Of a DNA stretch of 64,000 nt, positions 1 through 9,170 are shown in pieces. Position 1 is the first letter of the stretch; each line of letters starts with the position of its first letter. Where the stretch lies: the NCBI GenBank assembly GCA_965153355.1, contig OZ231127.1:74338001-74402000 (forward strand), given 5' to 3'. The notes under the pieces are model-generated. The model searched no databases, was not told the origin of the DNA, and worked only from the letters and a program-made list of their open reading frames with translations. A program made the position numbers and the translations under genes. Source of the stretch: Flaccisagitta enflata (Eukaryota; Chaetognatha; Sagittoidea; Aphragmophora).

Positions 1-87
1 CACTTCCATTAGATGGTAGACAGAATGTCGACCAAATAGATTCCACCTCTAACCCTATTCGTTCATTTTCATTTTTCATAGATTTGG

Positions 88-459
88 TTAGAAGGTAGCA
101 TGGATAATTGCATAAATTATCAATTGAATAGACCACAGTGTCAATTCTATGTGTGTATCAGCCAAATGCGATACACATTTCAAATGAGCTAAATGAGGTA
201 GCAACTTAGATTTCATGGACATGCACCCCACATGGGCGTTGTCAAATTTTTGATTGTCATGTGCATCACCATTTGTATGTGACACATCGCTACTCTCATC
301 TGAGAAACAATTTTTCAATTTTAGAATAAAATTTGTTTTTGTTCCATGGATTGAAATGGCACTTACTTCTGGGCCAAAATCAATAATGGCATACGTTGGG
401 AAATTATTACCAGCCAGAGTGGGGTTGGTCTTACTAGAGCCAACGTACGCCACCGCGAG
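88..459 (-). pseudogene. decayed retropepsin-like region downstream of gag
   Basis: Continues in the same frame as the gag ORF, directly after an in-frame TGA at 460–462. A segment reading Y-A-I-I-D-F-G-P-E-V-S-A-I-S (about 350–395) resembles the active-site strand of retroviral-type aspartic proteases (hydrophobic–D-[ST]-G–hydrophobic). The catalytic D-T/S-G appears as D-F-G, so this copy should be inactive. The frame then runs open to 88 without a recognisable second protease motif. No reverse transcriptase lies in the window; it would be beyond the left edge. The protease identity is inferred from position and the short motif. Confidence 0.45.
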
Positions 460-1275
460 TCAGGAGTCACTTTGCTCCCGGCGGCGAGTTGCATATCCAC
501 TGCAATTGGTTTGATTGGAGGTGGACGATCTCCTATCACAGAATGAGGTAGTAGCACTGGCCTCTGTGGCTGCGCCACTATATCCTGTTGTGTCACTGAC
601 CTCTGTTGTTGCGTCACTGGCCCCCGAAGTGGAGACACTGGCCTCCGATGCGGAATCACTAGCCTCTGACACGGAATAGCTGGCCTCTGACACGGAATCA
701 TTAGCCCCTGACACGGAATAACTGGCCTCTGACACGAAATTACTGGCCTCTGACACGGAATTACTGGCCTCTGACGCGGAATTATTGGCCTCTGACGCGG
801 AATCATCGGCCTCAGACCCAGAGTCCTCATTCTCATAATTGATGTCAGCGCCATGGCCATCTGCTGTCGTCACATTGGCGGCAGCCACTATGGCAGATTT
901 TTTTGTTTCATATTTGCCGGATCTCTTTGGGACGCGGTAAGTTTCTCTTTCCATAAGCCACTTAATTCGGCAATTGAGAAAAGTGAGCAAGTCTTTGAAA
1001 GTGGCCTCAGGTGGGTGTTCGCCCTCGCCACTCCATTCTTCTTTTTGTTCTAGGCAGAACTCGGCCCATTTATTTGTGAGAAATTCCACCTTTTTTGAAA
1101 GGACAGTTGCGATTATGTGCGGCGAATTAAATGCAACTTCGCGTCCTGTCTTAGCGGCGCGAACAAACACACCTTCAAGCTCGATAGTGAAATTTCGCAA
1201 TTGTTGTGAGTCACCCTTCTTTAAAGGTTTTCCACTCAAAACTTGGTTGAGCATTCTATGGGCTGAGTAACTTTG
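460..1275 (-). pseudogene. BEL/Pao-like Gag, C-terminal half (interrupted)
   Basis: Encodes the second half of a Gag polyprotein. It resembles the gag segment of Pao/BEL retrotransposons (DUF1759-like): …LKKGDSQQLRNFTIELEG… followed by …KKVEFLTNKWAEFCL…, the usual 'D…L..F…L…' and 'P..L..KW' layout. Its apparent start is only the junction with the 686-bp insertion at 1276–1961. Removing the insertion and one 5-bp duplication joins it in frame to the half at 1967–3067, giving about 638 residues. The C-terminal part is a Ser/Glu/Ala 7-residue repeat. It ends in TGA at 460–462, with the same frame open beyond. Confidence 0.7.
590..815 (-). repeat. 21-bp in-frame minisatellite inside gag
   Basis: About ten imperfect 21-bp units on the plus strand of the type GGAATTACTGGCCTCTGACAC. 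On the coding strand each adds seven residues (S-V-S-E-A-S-N/Y). The unit is a multiple of three, so array growth keeps the Gag frame. Confidence 0.85.
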
Positions 1276-1961
1276 CACAGTGAAGCCAATCTAAGTCAAA
1301 CCGCGAACGGGGCAGTTGTTGGCAAAATTGTCTGTTAAATCCACAAATTGCTGTCAGGTGTCTAATGTTCTTGTGCAGCAAACCCCAACAAGAGAGCATC
1401 TTTGAGCCTCAGAAAAAAAAATCCTCTCCAACTTAGTCCCTCTTCTCCTTTTCCCTCGGATATCATGGGAAGATCCTCCTATCATTGGCCCTGGATAAGT
1501 ATCCAATTCAATGGCTTAATTGAGCATCTGTTCCCATCCTCTCATTGGCTGATTGCAAAAGCCAAATTAGTCATGAATCTTACTCTTTGCTCCCGATTTT
1601 TGCCTTGGGTCACCAATGAATAAAAATTGTCATGATGCAATGAGTTTTCCATGTGCATTTTCTCCTGAATTAGCAAAAACTGGATCTTGAAATTGCACAT
1701 CAAAGTTTGTAATTGACATACCTATAGGCTGATCAAAGTCTTTCCATGGCAAAGGGCGGCAATGAAAATTTTTTTCTCCTCCATTGAAGTCAATGGAAGA
1801 ATTCAACTTTGAATAACTATAACATTGATATACATTGAAATAATACCATGCAATTTGGTAACAGCATCCCTTTTGATCATGTCTCTGATGGGAACTAAAA
1901 AAATGATAATATTTTTTTTCTCCCTTTTTTTCGCGGTTTGACTTAGATTGGCTTCACTGTG
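1276..1961. mobile_element. non-autonomous TIR transposon with CACAGTG ends, 5-bp TSD, inside gag
   Basis: The first 32 bp (1276–1307) and the last 32 bp (1930–1961) are perfect inverted repeats beginning CACAGTGAAGCCAATC. The element is flanked by CTTTG at 1271–1275 and again at 1962–1966. Deleting the element plus one CTTTG (691 bp) fuses the two gag halves in one frame, which proves insertion and fixes the ends to the base. There is no transposase ORF in its 686 bp. A 5-bp duplication with CAC(A/T).TG-type ends fits the Transib/RAG-like transposon group, in which the V(D)J RSS heptamer is CACAGTG. The superfamily assignment is inference from the ends and TSD only. Confidence 0.88.
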
Positions 1962-1966
1962 CTTTG

Positions 1967-3067
1967 GCGGCCAAAGAAGCGACGAAGATGCTCTTTAGCC
2001 TTGGAAAGGGCCATAGATGGGTCCTTGTCACCCTTGTAGATGTTGCAAACGGCCAATGCTGGGCCGGCAAACCAATACTGCAATTCCAAGAACTGCACTA
2101 ACGGTTTTACCCCTTCCACATTTGTCGTCAGTTCAAATAGGTTCAAATGAGTATCAAAATCGATTTGACCTCCAAGGTCTGAAAATCTTCCCCCCTTGGT
2201 CGGCCGGCCACTGGCCATCATTTCCCGACTTTCCTTTTCAGAGAAGAATTTCAGACAATGTTCTCGGGCTGCATCCAAACTGGATGCCGGGACACCCACT
2301 TGATGGGGTGACAGGAAGGAATGATTTTTTGAAGCCAATAAAGGCGGTGGTGGCGGCCGTGGTGGTGGTCGATAAATTTTCGCTATAGCACCACTTGATG
2401 GCCTCGGAGACTCGTTTTTCTCTCCAATGGTGACAACGCCGACTGGGTTGTTGACGTCGTCTTGACTTATGAGTGCTGCTTTCACGGTATTGTAGGTTTT
2501 AATCTTGGCAGCGATTTTTTTGTCATTACTGATTTTCATATCTTGAATTTCTTTTTCCATTTTCAACAGTAAATTGTGTTGATCTTGAGCCAAATCCGTT
2601 GGCGCCGGCAGCGTTGATAAAATTTCTTGGTGCTTAACTCTTTCCAGCGCCGATCTTGAAGTTGGGCGATTTTTTTTACGTTCACGCGCCTGGCTGACGC
2701 TGTCCGAAGGAATAACCGACGAAACTGTTGAGAGAGTGGAATAATATGGTTCTTTTTCTTGACGGGAGACCCAATTGGCTTCCATAGCATGTTGAGCCCT
2801 TTCTATGGCTCTTTTTAATCTTTCCCGCTCAGGTCCCTCCATCTCATTATATTGCTCACTCATTTCCTCAATCATTTCGATTAAAATGCAGCGATATCTT
2901 TCGGCATAACGATAAACGGCCTCCTCCTTTGACTGCCGCGCCCGTGTGCACGTATCGCAGTAATTTCTTATGGCCTCGTTGATTTCATGAACCAACACTT
3001 CAGTATTTAATGCCTCACTGACTTTCTTAGCTAATGACATAGTTGCCACCGAGCTTGACTGGCTCAT
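1967..3067 (-). pseudogene. BEL/Pao-like Gag, N-terminal half
   Basis: Starts at ATG 3067 (M-S-Q-S-S-S-V). A GTG at 3076 also lies in frame but is less likely. The N-terminal ~150 residues are charged and helical. They are followed by a proline run (P-P-P-R-P-P-P-P-P) and then a typical Pao/BEL gag core: G-G-Q-I-D-F-D-T-H-L-N-L-F…, V-Q-F-L-E-L-Q-Y-W-F-A-G-P-A and L-R-R-F-F-G-R-Q. The frame is broken at 1966/1967 by the 686-bp transposon, which adds six foreign residues and a stop. Without the insertion it continues F-G-R-Q-S-Y-S-A-H-R-M. The element lies on the minus strand, so its 5' LTR should be at coordinates above 3.5 kb; I could not fix its borders. Confidence 0.7.
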
Positions 3068-3084
3068 GACTATCACCCGCGCAT

Positions 3085-3495
3085 CGACCGTAACCTTAAC
3101 CGGGTTACGATCACGGGAAACAAAGTTTTTAACTGGGTGAATAACCCCTTTGGTTACTCACGCCTACCGATAAATTCCGCGGAATGAACGATAACGATGA
3201 CGACGTGGACTGCCCAAATTGGTAGTCACGTCTCGCGTAACCCAGGTGGGTTACGTATTTAAACGAGTTTTGATTGAATAATCCACGTTGATTATTCTCT
3301 CCCCGCGGAAATGTAAAACAAGATAATGATGAAACATATGACTCACCAAATTTGGGAGTCTTGGTGCGCGTAACTGCAGTGAGTTACGTGGATGCACGAA
3401 TCTGAATGAATAACACAAGTAGGTTATTCATAATCCGCGAAAATTGATCAAGTTTCGATGAACTTGTTACGAGACTAACCCAGTTGGTTAGTCAC
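3085..3495. repeat. three ~133-bp tandem units, each with three hairpins, upstream of gag
   Basis: Nine short inverted repeats occur in a fixed cyclic order by outer stem: CGTAAC (3089–3109, 3236–3255, 3369–3388), GAATAA (3139–3159, 3276–3297, 3407–3430) and GACT (3208–3227, 3340–3360, 3473–3493). Same-type hairpins are 131–147 bp apart. The spacer between the second and third hairpins also repeats (CCGCGGAA … GATGA). Stems are 7–8 bp with loops of 4–8 nt. Loops vary while stem partners change together. The array lies in the leader or LTR region of the retroelement. Confidence 0.8.
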
Positions 3496-3499
3496 AGAA

Positions 3500-5083
3500 A
3501 TGCAATAAATTACGCGGCAATTCACTAATCGCGATAGTTAACAATAACACGGCGATAATGTGATAAACTACAAGACATGGAATGTGCAGACAAAGTGCTG
3601 AATGTGAGCTTCTGCGCTCGTCAATGGTCCTGCCCCTAGTCTTGTTGTCTATCTAATATTGATTCCAACGCTAAATACAGTACTCAACGCATATAACCAA
3701 CTCCCATAATATCTTCTTAGTTCTTTATTGGCATCATAATGGACAGTTAGCAATTCTCCAAGTAGAATCAATGGTTCAGCACTGAAATAGCAATTAAATA
3801 CACAATACAGTAAGCAATAGTCTAAATAGATATCAATCATACAAATAAAGCAAATCAGCATACACACTTAACGTTCATACTTAATAATATCATACCTTTG
3901 TATTCGGCGTACAGGACAATTTAATCATTTAATGTAGAGAGAAAATATTTGATGTGTACTCTGGAAGAGCAGGGCAGTGAATGGCAAAATGGGCAAATCT
4001 AGGCAAGTTAAGCAAACTGTTTGGGGGCGCTAGAGGCAACATAAGACTCTACAAATCACAATATTGAAACAAAGTAGCAATGACAATTCATAAGCCCATA
4101 AACCCTCCATCACTCCCGCATCTCCTGACATTAATTGAGTGGCCACTTTTCAAAGTGGCCACTTCCGTGCTCAACCCCATGGCCACTGCCCCCCCACCAA
4201 CACACACGATATGGGACTGTTTTTATGCTCCAGATTGTGATGTTGTGAAGAGGGCCTGAGCTGGTTTCTTACTTTAATCTTTAAAGAGAGTATGGAAAAT
4301 ATAGCCAGATGCTGCATCAAGATTTAGATCGCGGATGCGTTTTGAGAGATGACATATCACTTTTGATCACAATAAGTGTAATCACATCAATTTTCTGAGC
4401 CAGCTGATACAGTTAGGTGTTGCCCCACCTATCCCACACAATCTGGGAACTTTTGACTATCAAATTGCATCAAAATGTTCAATTTTCAATCAATTTGTCA
4501 TGAAATATATATTCACTTTTTAACCCATCATGGTAACCAATACATTAAAGTTCTGTCGCTATGCAGCAAAATTGACCCATGAGAGCGCTTACTCTAACCC
4601 TTGGTTATGTAAACAGCAGGTCCCAATTAAGATAGGAAGTAAAAGCCCGAATACCATACAAGAAAAACAATCAAAAGCTCATATCATCAAGAATGTTGCA
4701 ACAAAAAATTCACTGATTAAGCATTTTTCTAATCCATTTTATGATGTCATTAACCCACACACAGAAAGTCTGTTGTTTCATCAGAACTACCGCTGGGCAA
4801 TAGTAAGGGAACTCCTGAGCATATTTATCAAGAGTTTGATGTTTTTTTCGTCTATAAACCCCTCAAAACCATAGTGAGCGCAAGCTCTTTATCATGAAAA
4901 GTAAGCTGTCCTAAGCGTTTTACTAACACTGGGTAATTTGTAGTATGGAACAATGAGATTTAATCTCAGGGGTTGCTCGGGATTACTCGGGTGTCTCAGG
5001 GTTGCTCAGGGTTGTGTAGTGTTATGTCTGGGTTGCGCGGGGTTGCCTCAGGATTGATGTTATTGTTATTGTTTCTCTTCAAG
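3500..5083. other. no gene recognised
   Basis: Contains the probable but unbounded 5' LTR area of the retroelement, a perfect 12-bp-stem hairpin (4138–4163) and, at about 4969–5056, a degenerate run of GGGTTGCTCA-like decamers just before the kringle acceptor. I see no supported coding sequence. Confidence 0.5.
4138..4163. repeat. perfect 12-bp hairpin with 2-nt loop
   Basis: AGTGGCCACTTT – TC – AAAGTGGCCACT. It may be the centre of an old fold-back element; no outer arms were recognised. Confidence 0.85.
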
Positions 5084-5204
5084 AACGGCCTTGTTGCAAG
5101 GACAGCAAATGTACGGACTACCGTGGGACAATCAACACCACAAAAAAAGGAAGAAAGTGCAAGAATTGGACAGATGCTCCACGGAATGGATACACAGTTG
5201 CAAA
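5084..5204 (+). CDS. kringle domain, first exon
   Basis: This exon lies in a frame without a start codon and is found by its splice signals and motif. A pyrimidine-rich acceptor (TTGTTTCTCTTCAAG) precedes 5084, and the donor is AAA|GTAAGT at 5205. It encodes R-P-C-C-K-D-S-K-C-T-D-Y-R-G-T…G-R-K-C-K-N-W, matching the first half of a kringle (C….G..YRGT…G..C..W). The acceptor is phase 1 and the donor phase 2. The codon split at its 3' end joins to the exon at 6193, giving lysine and then Y-G-N-S-G-L-V-S-N-F-C. Kringles are extracellular, disulphide-bonded protein- or lipid-binding modules. The parent protein cannot be named because no flanking exon was recognised. Confidence 0.8.
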
Positions 5205-5398
5205 GTAAGTCACTTTATCCTAGCGGAGATTAAAGCCATTTAATTGACAATAATATTTTTGGAATTTCATTATGCGACAGTGAACATCCAACATTTCGAC
5301 ATTTTCTTAAACTATATTAAGGTGACACACAAATGTGGGTCAACTTCAGATGCCAATTCCCGAATGAACGTGTACAAATAATCTTTTTTATCTCTGTA

Positions 5399-6003
5399 CA
5401 ACCTTGGAAAAAAGTATACCGACACCTAAACAATTTATTGATTAATTCACTAGAAATTGACTAAAACATTTCAATGAAAGTGATAGGTTTTTGTATGGTG
5501 TTTTTACCTTACAGATGATTCAAGTTTTCCATAATTCATGCACTCTAGACAGCTTTTTAATTTGTTCAGAATGATTCAGTTTCACATCTCTAAAACAAAC
5601 TTGCTGAACCAATCATTCTGGATATAGGTTTATTGTTTTGCTGGTAACTTCTAAACGATTTAAGTTACAGAAACCAGATTGCGCTCATCTTAAAGAGTTT
5701 TTGATGAAGATTATTTTGCCTTTTTTACAAAAGTTTCTAGCTTTTCTAGAAGCCAAGATATCTTTAATAGAAACCCAGTAAAAAATTGACTTCTTCATTC
5801 TTGATTTTTTCGCATTTTGGAAAAGGAATGTTTTTACTCTTTTGCTTGCCATTTCTAAACGGTTAAAGCTACAAGAACCAGATTGCATTCATTCACAAGA
5901 TAATTTCACAAAGATTAATTCCTTTTTTTAAAAAAGTTTCTAGCCTTTCTAGAGGCGGAGATATCTTTAGTTGAACATGTCGGTATACTTATTTCCAAGG
6001 TTG
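5399..6003. mobile_element. TA-flanked fold-back element (~600-bp family) in the kringle intron
   Basis: Ends are 26-bp inverted repeats with one mismatch (CAACCTTGGAAAWAAG…) flanked by TA (5397–5398, 6004–6005). The 605-bp interior has two diverged ~120-bp direct repeats (around 5640 and 5845) carrying the core CCATTTCTAAACG.nTAAAGCTAC, also seen in the elements at 25.8 and 49.6 kb. No ORF. A TA duplication suggests Tc1/mariner-type mobilisation. Confidence 0.8.
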
Positions 6004-6192
6004 TATGTACTTTTATCTTTCTGTCTGTGTCTGACTTTCACTGGCTGTCTTCCGCTGTCTCTGCCTGTTCCTTGCTGATTGTCTGTGTCTGTCCTACTGT
6101 CATTTTGTCTTTCCGTAAGTTTGTTATTCTGTGACTCCGTTTCGTTACTCTCTCTCTCTACTTGTTCTTTTACGAAATTGCCTACCTCCCAG

Positions 6193-6384
6193 GTATGGAA
6201 ATTCGGGGTTGGTCTCAAATTTTTGTCGTAATCCCAGTAACAATACACAGGGGAATTGGTGTTACACCAGCGGACACCCAAGATATGATTTTTGCGACGT
6301 TCCAGCTTATTGCGATGTTCCATCTTGGAATTTTGAAGGCGCTGACTACTCCTTCAGCAACGTTTCCTATCCTACAATCAGCAC
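6193..6384 (+). CDS. kringle domain, second exon
   Basis: Acceptor …CTACCTCCCAG precedes 6193 and donor CAC|GTAAGC is at 6385. The 192-nt exon is phase 2 at both ends. It encodes N-F-C-R-N-P-S-N-N-T-Q-G-N-W-C-Y-T followed by R-Y-D-F-C-D-V-P-A-Y-C, the diagnostic second half of a kringle (NFCRNP…WCYT…YCDVP.C). With exon 5084–5204 the six structural cysteines are all present. After the domain the exon reads a short Ser/Tyr-rich linker. The next exon was not found, so the gene is partial at both ends, or may be a remnant. Confidence 0.85.
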
Positions 6385-6490
6385 GTAAGCACGCTTAGCC
6401 TTTTAGTGAGAGCCATTTGTTTAATTGTTTGTGGTTTGCCTACAGATAAGCTAGACATGCAGTGGTGAAGCTTTTTGCCAGTATTGGAGG

Positions 6491-6626
6491 TAGGGATGTG
6501 GAAGCGATTGACCGCTTCCATTTTGGAGGATGGGATAGCTACTAGTATTTGTACTACAAAATGGAAGCGGAAGCGGAAGCGGAAGCGGTGAAAGCGGCAC
6601 TAAAATCGACCGCTTCCACATCCCTA
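6491..6626. mobile_element. hAT-type MITE with perfect 8-bp TSD
   Basis: Ends TAGGGATGTGGAAGCG / CGCTTCCACATCCCTA, 136 bp, flanked by ATTGGAGG on both sides (6483–6490, 6627–6634). The perfect duplication suggests a fairly recent insertion. A relative lies at 18155–18275. Confidence 0.92.
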
Positions 6627-6836
6627 ATTGGAGGACCGAAACTCACTCTAGGGTGCAGGTCTCAAACAAATGACCAGAAACTGGATGTAGCGATATATTC
6701 TAAAACTACAACTATAACATTTGAGCAGCAGCGGTAGTGCATAAAAAGCTTATAAATGCCGACAAAGCAAAGTGTGACCGACCGACCATTTGATGGACAT
6801 AGCGGGTTATAGCGTCGCCCGTTTGCAACTGAGCAA

Positions 6837-7171
6837 TAGGGGTGGGGGAAATGCACTTTAGTCAACAGATCAACATGCAGTTGAAGGAAATGTCATAATA
6901 TGATAAGAATAGATAGTATGCCAAGTTTCAGGGCCTTTGGAACAGTTTTAGCCTAGCCCTCCACCCCCCTCCTGCCCCATTATAGATAGGAAACTTTTGA
7001 GGCCAAAATCATTCCTATACATTTTCTATGGGAAATCAGGGGGGTGGAGGGCTAGGCTGAAACTGTTCCAAAGGCCCTGAAACTTGGCATACTATCTATT
7101 CTTATCATATTATGACATTTCCTTCACCTGCAACTTGATCTGTTGACTAAAGTGCATTTCCCCCACCCCTA
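6837..7171. mobile_element. hAT-type fold-back element with ~130-bp arms
   Basis: Ends TAGGGGTGGGGG / CCCCCACCCCTA with an 8-bp duplication CTGAGCAA (6829–6836, 7172–7179). The arms (6837–~6973 and ~7037–7171) are almost perfect complements, separated by a ~60-bp loop. Total 335 bp, no ORF. It is inserted into or beside an interspersed repeat copy. Confidence 0.92.
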
Positions 7172-7184
7172 CTGAGCAAGGCCA

Positions 7185-7313
7185 AGTTGGCCAATAGGTG
7201 CGACGCGTGGATCGTCGAACGAATGCGTTACCAACCAGCCAACCAACCAGCCGACCAACCGACCGACCGACAAACTCAGCCAGTTATAGAGATGCTTTGT
7301 CGCACCTAAAAAG
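7185..7313 (-). repeat. hairpin-ended interspersed repeat, GGCC…CTAAAAA type
   Basis: Reads GGCCAAGTTGGCCAATAGG … ACCAACCAGCC… and ends GTCGCACCTAAAAA. Closely related in layout to the copy at 51276–51400, including the shared segment GTGGATCGTCGAAC. Confidence 0.7.
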
Positions 7314-7857
7314 TTGTAGTGTTCCGAGCTGCATTTTCATTATAACACGCTTCTTTTGAGCACGCGATTTTCTTGCCAGCTCAGTTAACATACTAGATTA
7401 TTAAGTTATTAATTGAAATATTGCTTTTTTTGTGCTGATCGGGAACAACAACAACAGCAACATGATTTTTCAACCCTCATCTGCGGGGAAAATATCTGTT
7501 ATCAACAATGTACGTAGAGAAAAGAAATGGATTAGGAAATTGTTTTACTGAAAACTTAGTAATAAATTTCTCAGGACGGTCCTACGGAAAACTCTTAATC
7601 TGCTTCCAGCCAAACTTTTTTGCATTTCCAAAAACATGGCTTCCTACATGTCATTGGACGAGGGCCATGTTCTTTGTTTTTTGAATTTGTTATTTTCTAT
7701 GCAAATTAAGAGTATTCCGTGGGACTTATCTTGTGGTAAAAGAGAATTTTCTTCAAAAATGCATGATTTTTTGTGGCATTTCATACTGTTTAAGTCATCC
7801 CTATGAGATTTCCATGCAAATTGTTTGCGAGTATGCACCTCCACATGTACTGGACAC

Positions 7858-8182
7858 CAGGGGCGTATTTGAGCCCAAATTTTTGGGGCAGCAAGCCAAA
7901 ACCTGTGTCCCAACGAGTCTTGTGTCCCAAAGATTTTTCTATTACTAATATTACTAATTAGTATTGCTTTTTAATGTACCTATTGTGTTATCATGTAAAA
8001 GGATGTCTTGCTTTACTGCAGTTCAATATGTTTACCATTTAAAGCATAAAAAAGTGAAGTTTTGTTATATGACCTGAAGCATAGTCATTGTCAAAAATTT
8101 TATTACATTTTGAGCATTGTACTTTTCGCCTTTTTTTTCTTTCTTTCTTTCTTTCTTTCCTTTCTTTCTTTCTTTCTTTCTT

Positions 8183-8222
<40 letters not shown>

Positions 8223-8297
8223 GTGTCCCGACGAGGTTTTTCCCCAACAAAAAAGGCAGCAGCTACTGCCCCTGACGCCCCGTCAAATACGCCCCTG
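7858..8297. mobile_element. hAT-type element with internal (TTTC)n(TC)n
   Basis: Inverted ends CAGGGGCGTATTTGA / TCAAATACGCCCCTG and a perfect 8-bp duplication CTGGACAC (7850–7857, 8298–8305). The interior carries short inverted segments (TGTGTCCCAACGAG near the left, TGTGTCCCGACGAG near the right) around a (CTTT)n(CT)n tract (8135–8218). No transposase ORF. Confidence 0.92.
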
Positions 8298-8576
8298 CTG
8301 GACACTTTGATGGCAGTGTTAGATCGATTTTTCTTCTGAGTGAAAAACTGGCTTCGGCAGTGAAAATCGCGAATTTCCTGGGACTGTGTCCTATGCGTTT
8401 CATATCGTGACAAACATCCCTTGTCACATTTGCTTTCTCAGGAATGGCGCGCCAAACAATTGCCAATTTCCTGGCGCAGCTTTCCGGATAACCGGGCATG
8501 AAAGACAGCTTGAATGGAAGCAGTTCCACACCACTGAAACCCACGATGGCTTCATTTGTGAATTTGACCTACCCTC

Positions 8577-8890
8577 GGTGAAATAACTACAAAGCAGCCA
8601 ATTATCCCGTGAAAGGCAAAACTTGTTTTTCGATGCGTCTCTTCATTTCTCTTCATTTTCCTTCGCTTTTTCATGCGTCTCTCCCCTGGTGAAATAACTA
8701 TAATCATCCCGTAAAAGGCAAAACTTGTTTTTAGATGCGTTTCTTCATTTCTCTTCATTTTCCTCCGCTTCTTCATACGTCTCTCCCCTGGTGAAATAAT
8801 AACGATGCAAGTTGCAATCATCCCGTTTAAAGCAAAACTTGGTTTTAGATGCGTCTCTTCATTTCTCTTCGCTTCTTCATACGTCTCATC
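8577..8890. repeat. ~100–110-bp tandem repeat, three copies
   Basis: Units start at GGTGAAATAA (8577, 8688, 8789) and share ATCCCGT..AAGGCAAAACTTG and CTCTTCATTTCTCTTCATTTTCC. Diverged about 10%; not coding. Confidence 0.8.
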
Positions 8891-8935
8891 ATGTGTCTCT
8901 TCATGTATCTCATCATATCCTGATATTGTCATATC

Positions 8936-9170
8936 TTTTTAGTTGCGGACACGCAACTCTTTAAGAGGCTTTGTCCGTCCGTCCGTCCGTCCGTTTGTCC
9001 ATTGGTCCGTCGGTCCCTGAACACGAGTCGAAAAGTGGAAAAACGAGCGTTATGAAGCTTTTTGTGAATGTGTCTGTGTTGGAAAGGGTGTTGGGTGGGC
9101 TGCTGGGTGTGGATCAGGGTTGGCTGCCCCTGCCCACCCGTCCGCAACGATATTGTGACCCCGCGTCACT
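8936..9170 (+). repeat. hairpin-ended interspersed repeat
   Basis: Starts TTTTTAGTTGCGGACACGCA (hairpin GTTGCG…CGCAAC), then CTTTAAGAGGCTTTGTCCG with (TCCG)n, then CTGCCCCTGCCCACCCGTCC. The right border is unclear. Confidence 0.75.

Noticed and set aside
3500-4140. Defined 5' LTR of the retroelement
   Set aside because: No TG…CA borders, primer-binding site or second LTR could be confirmed within the window.
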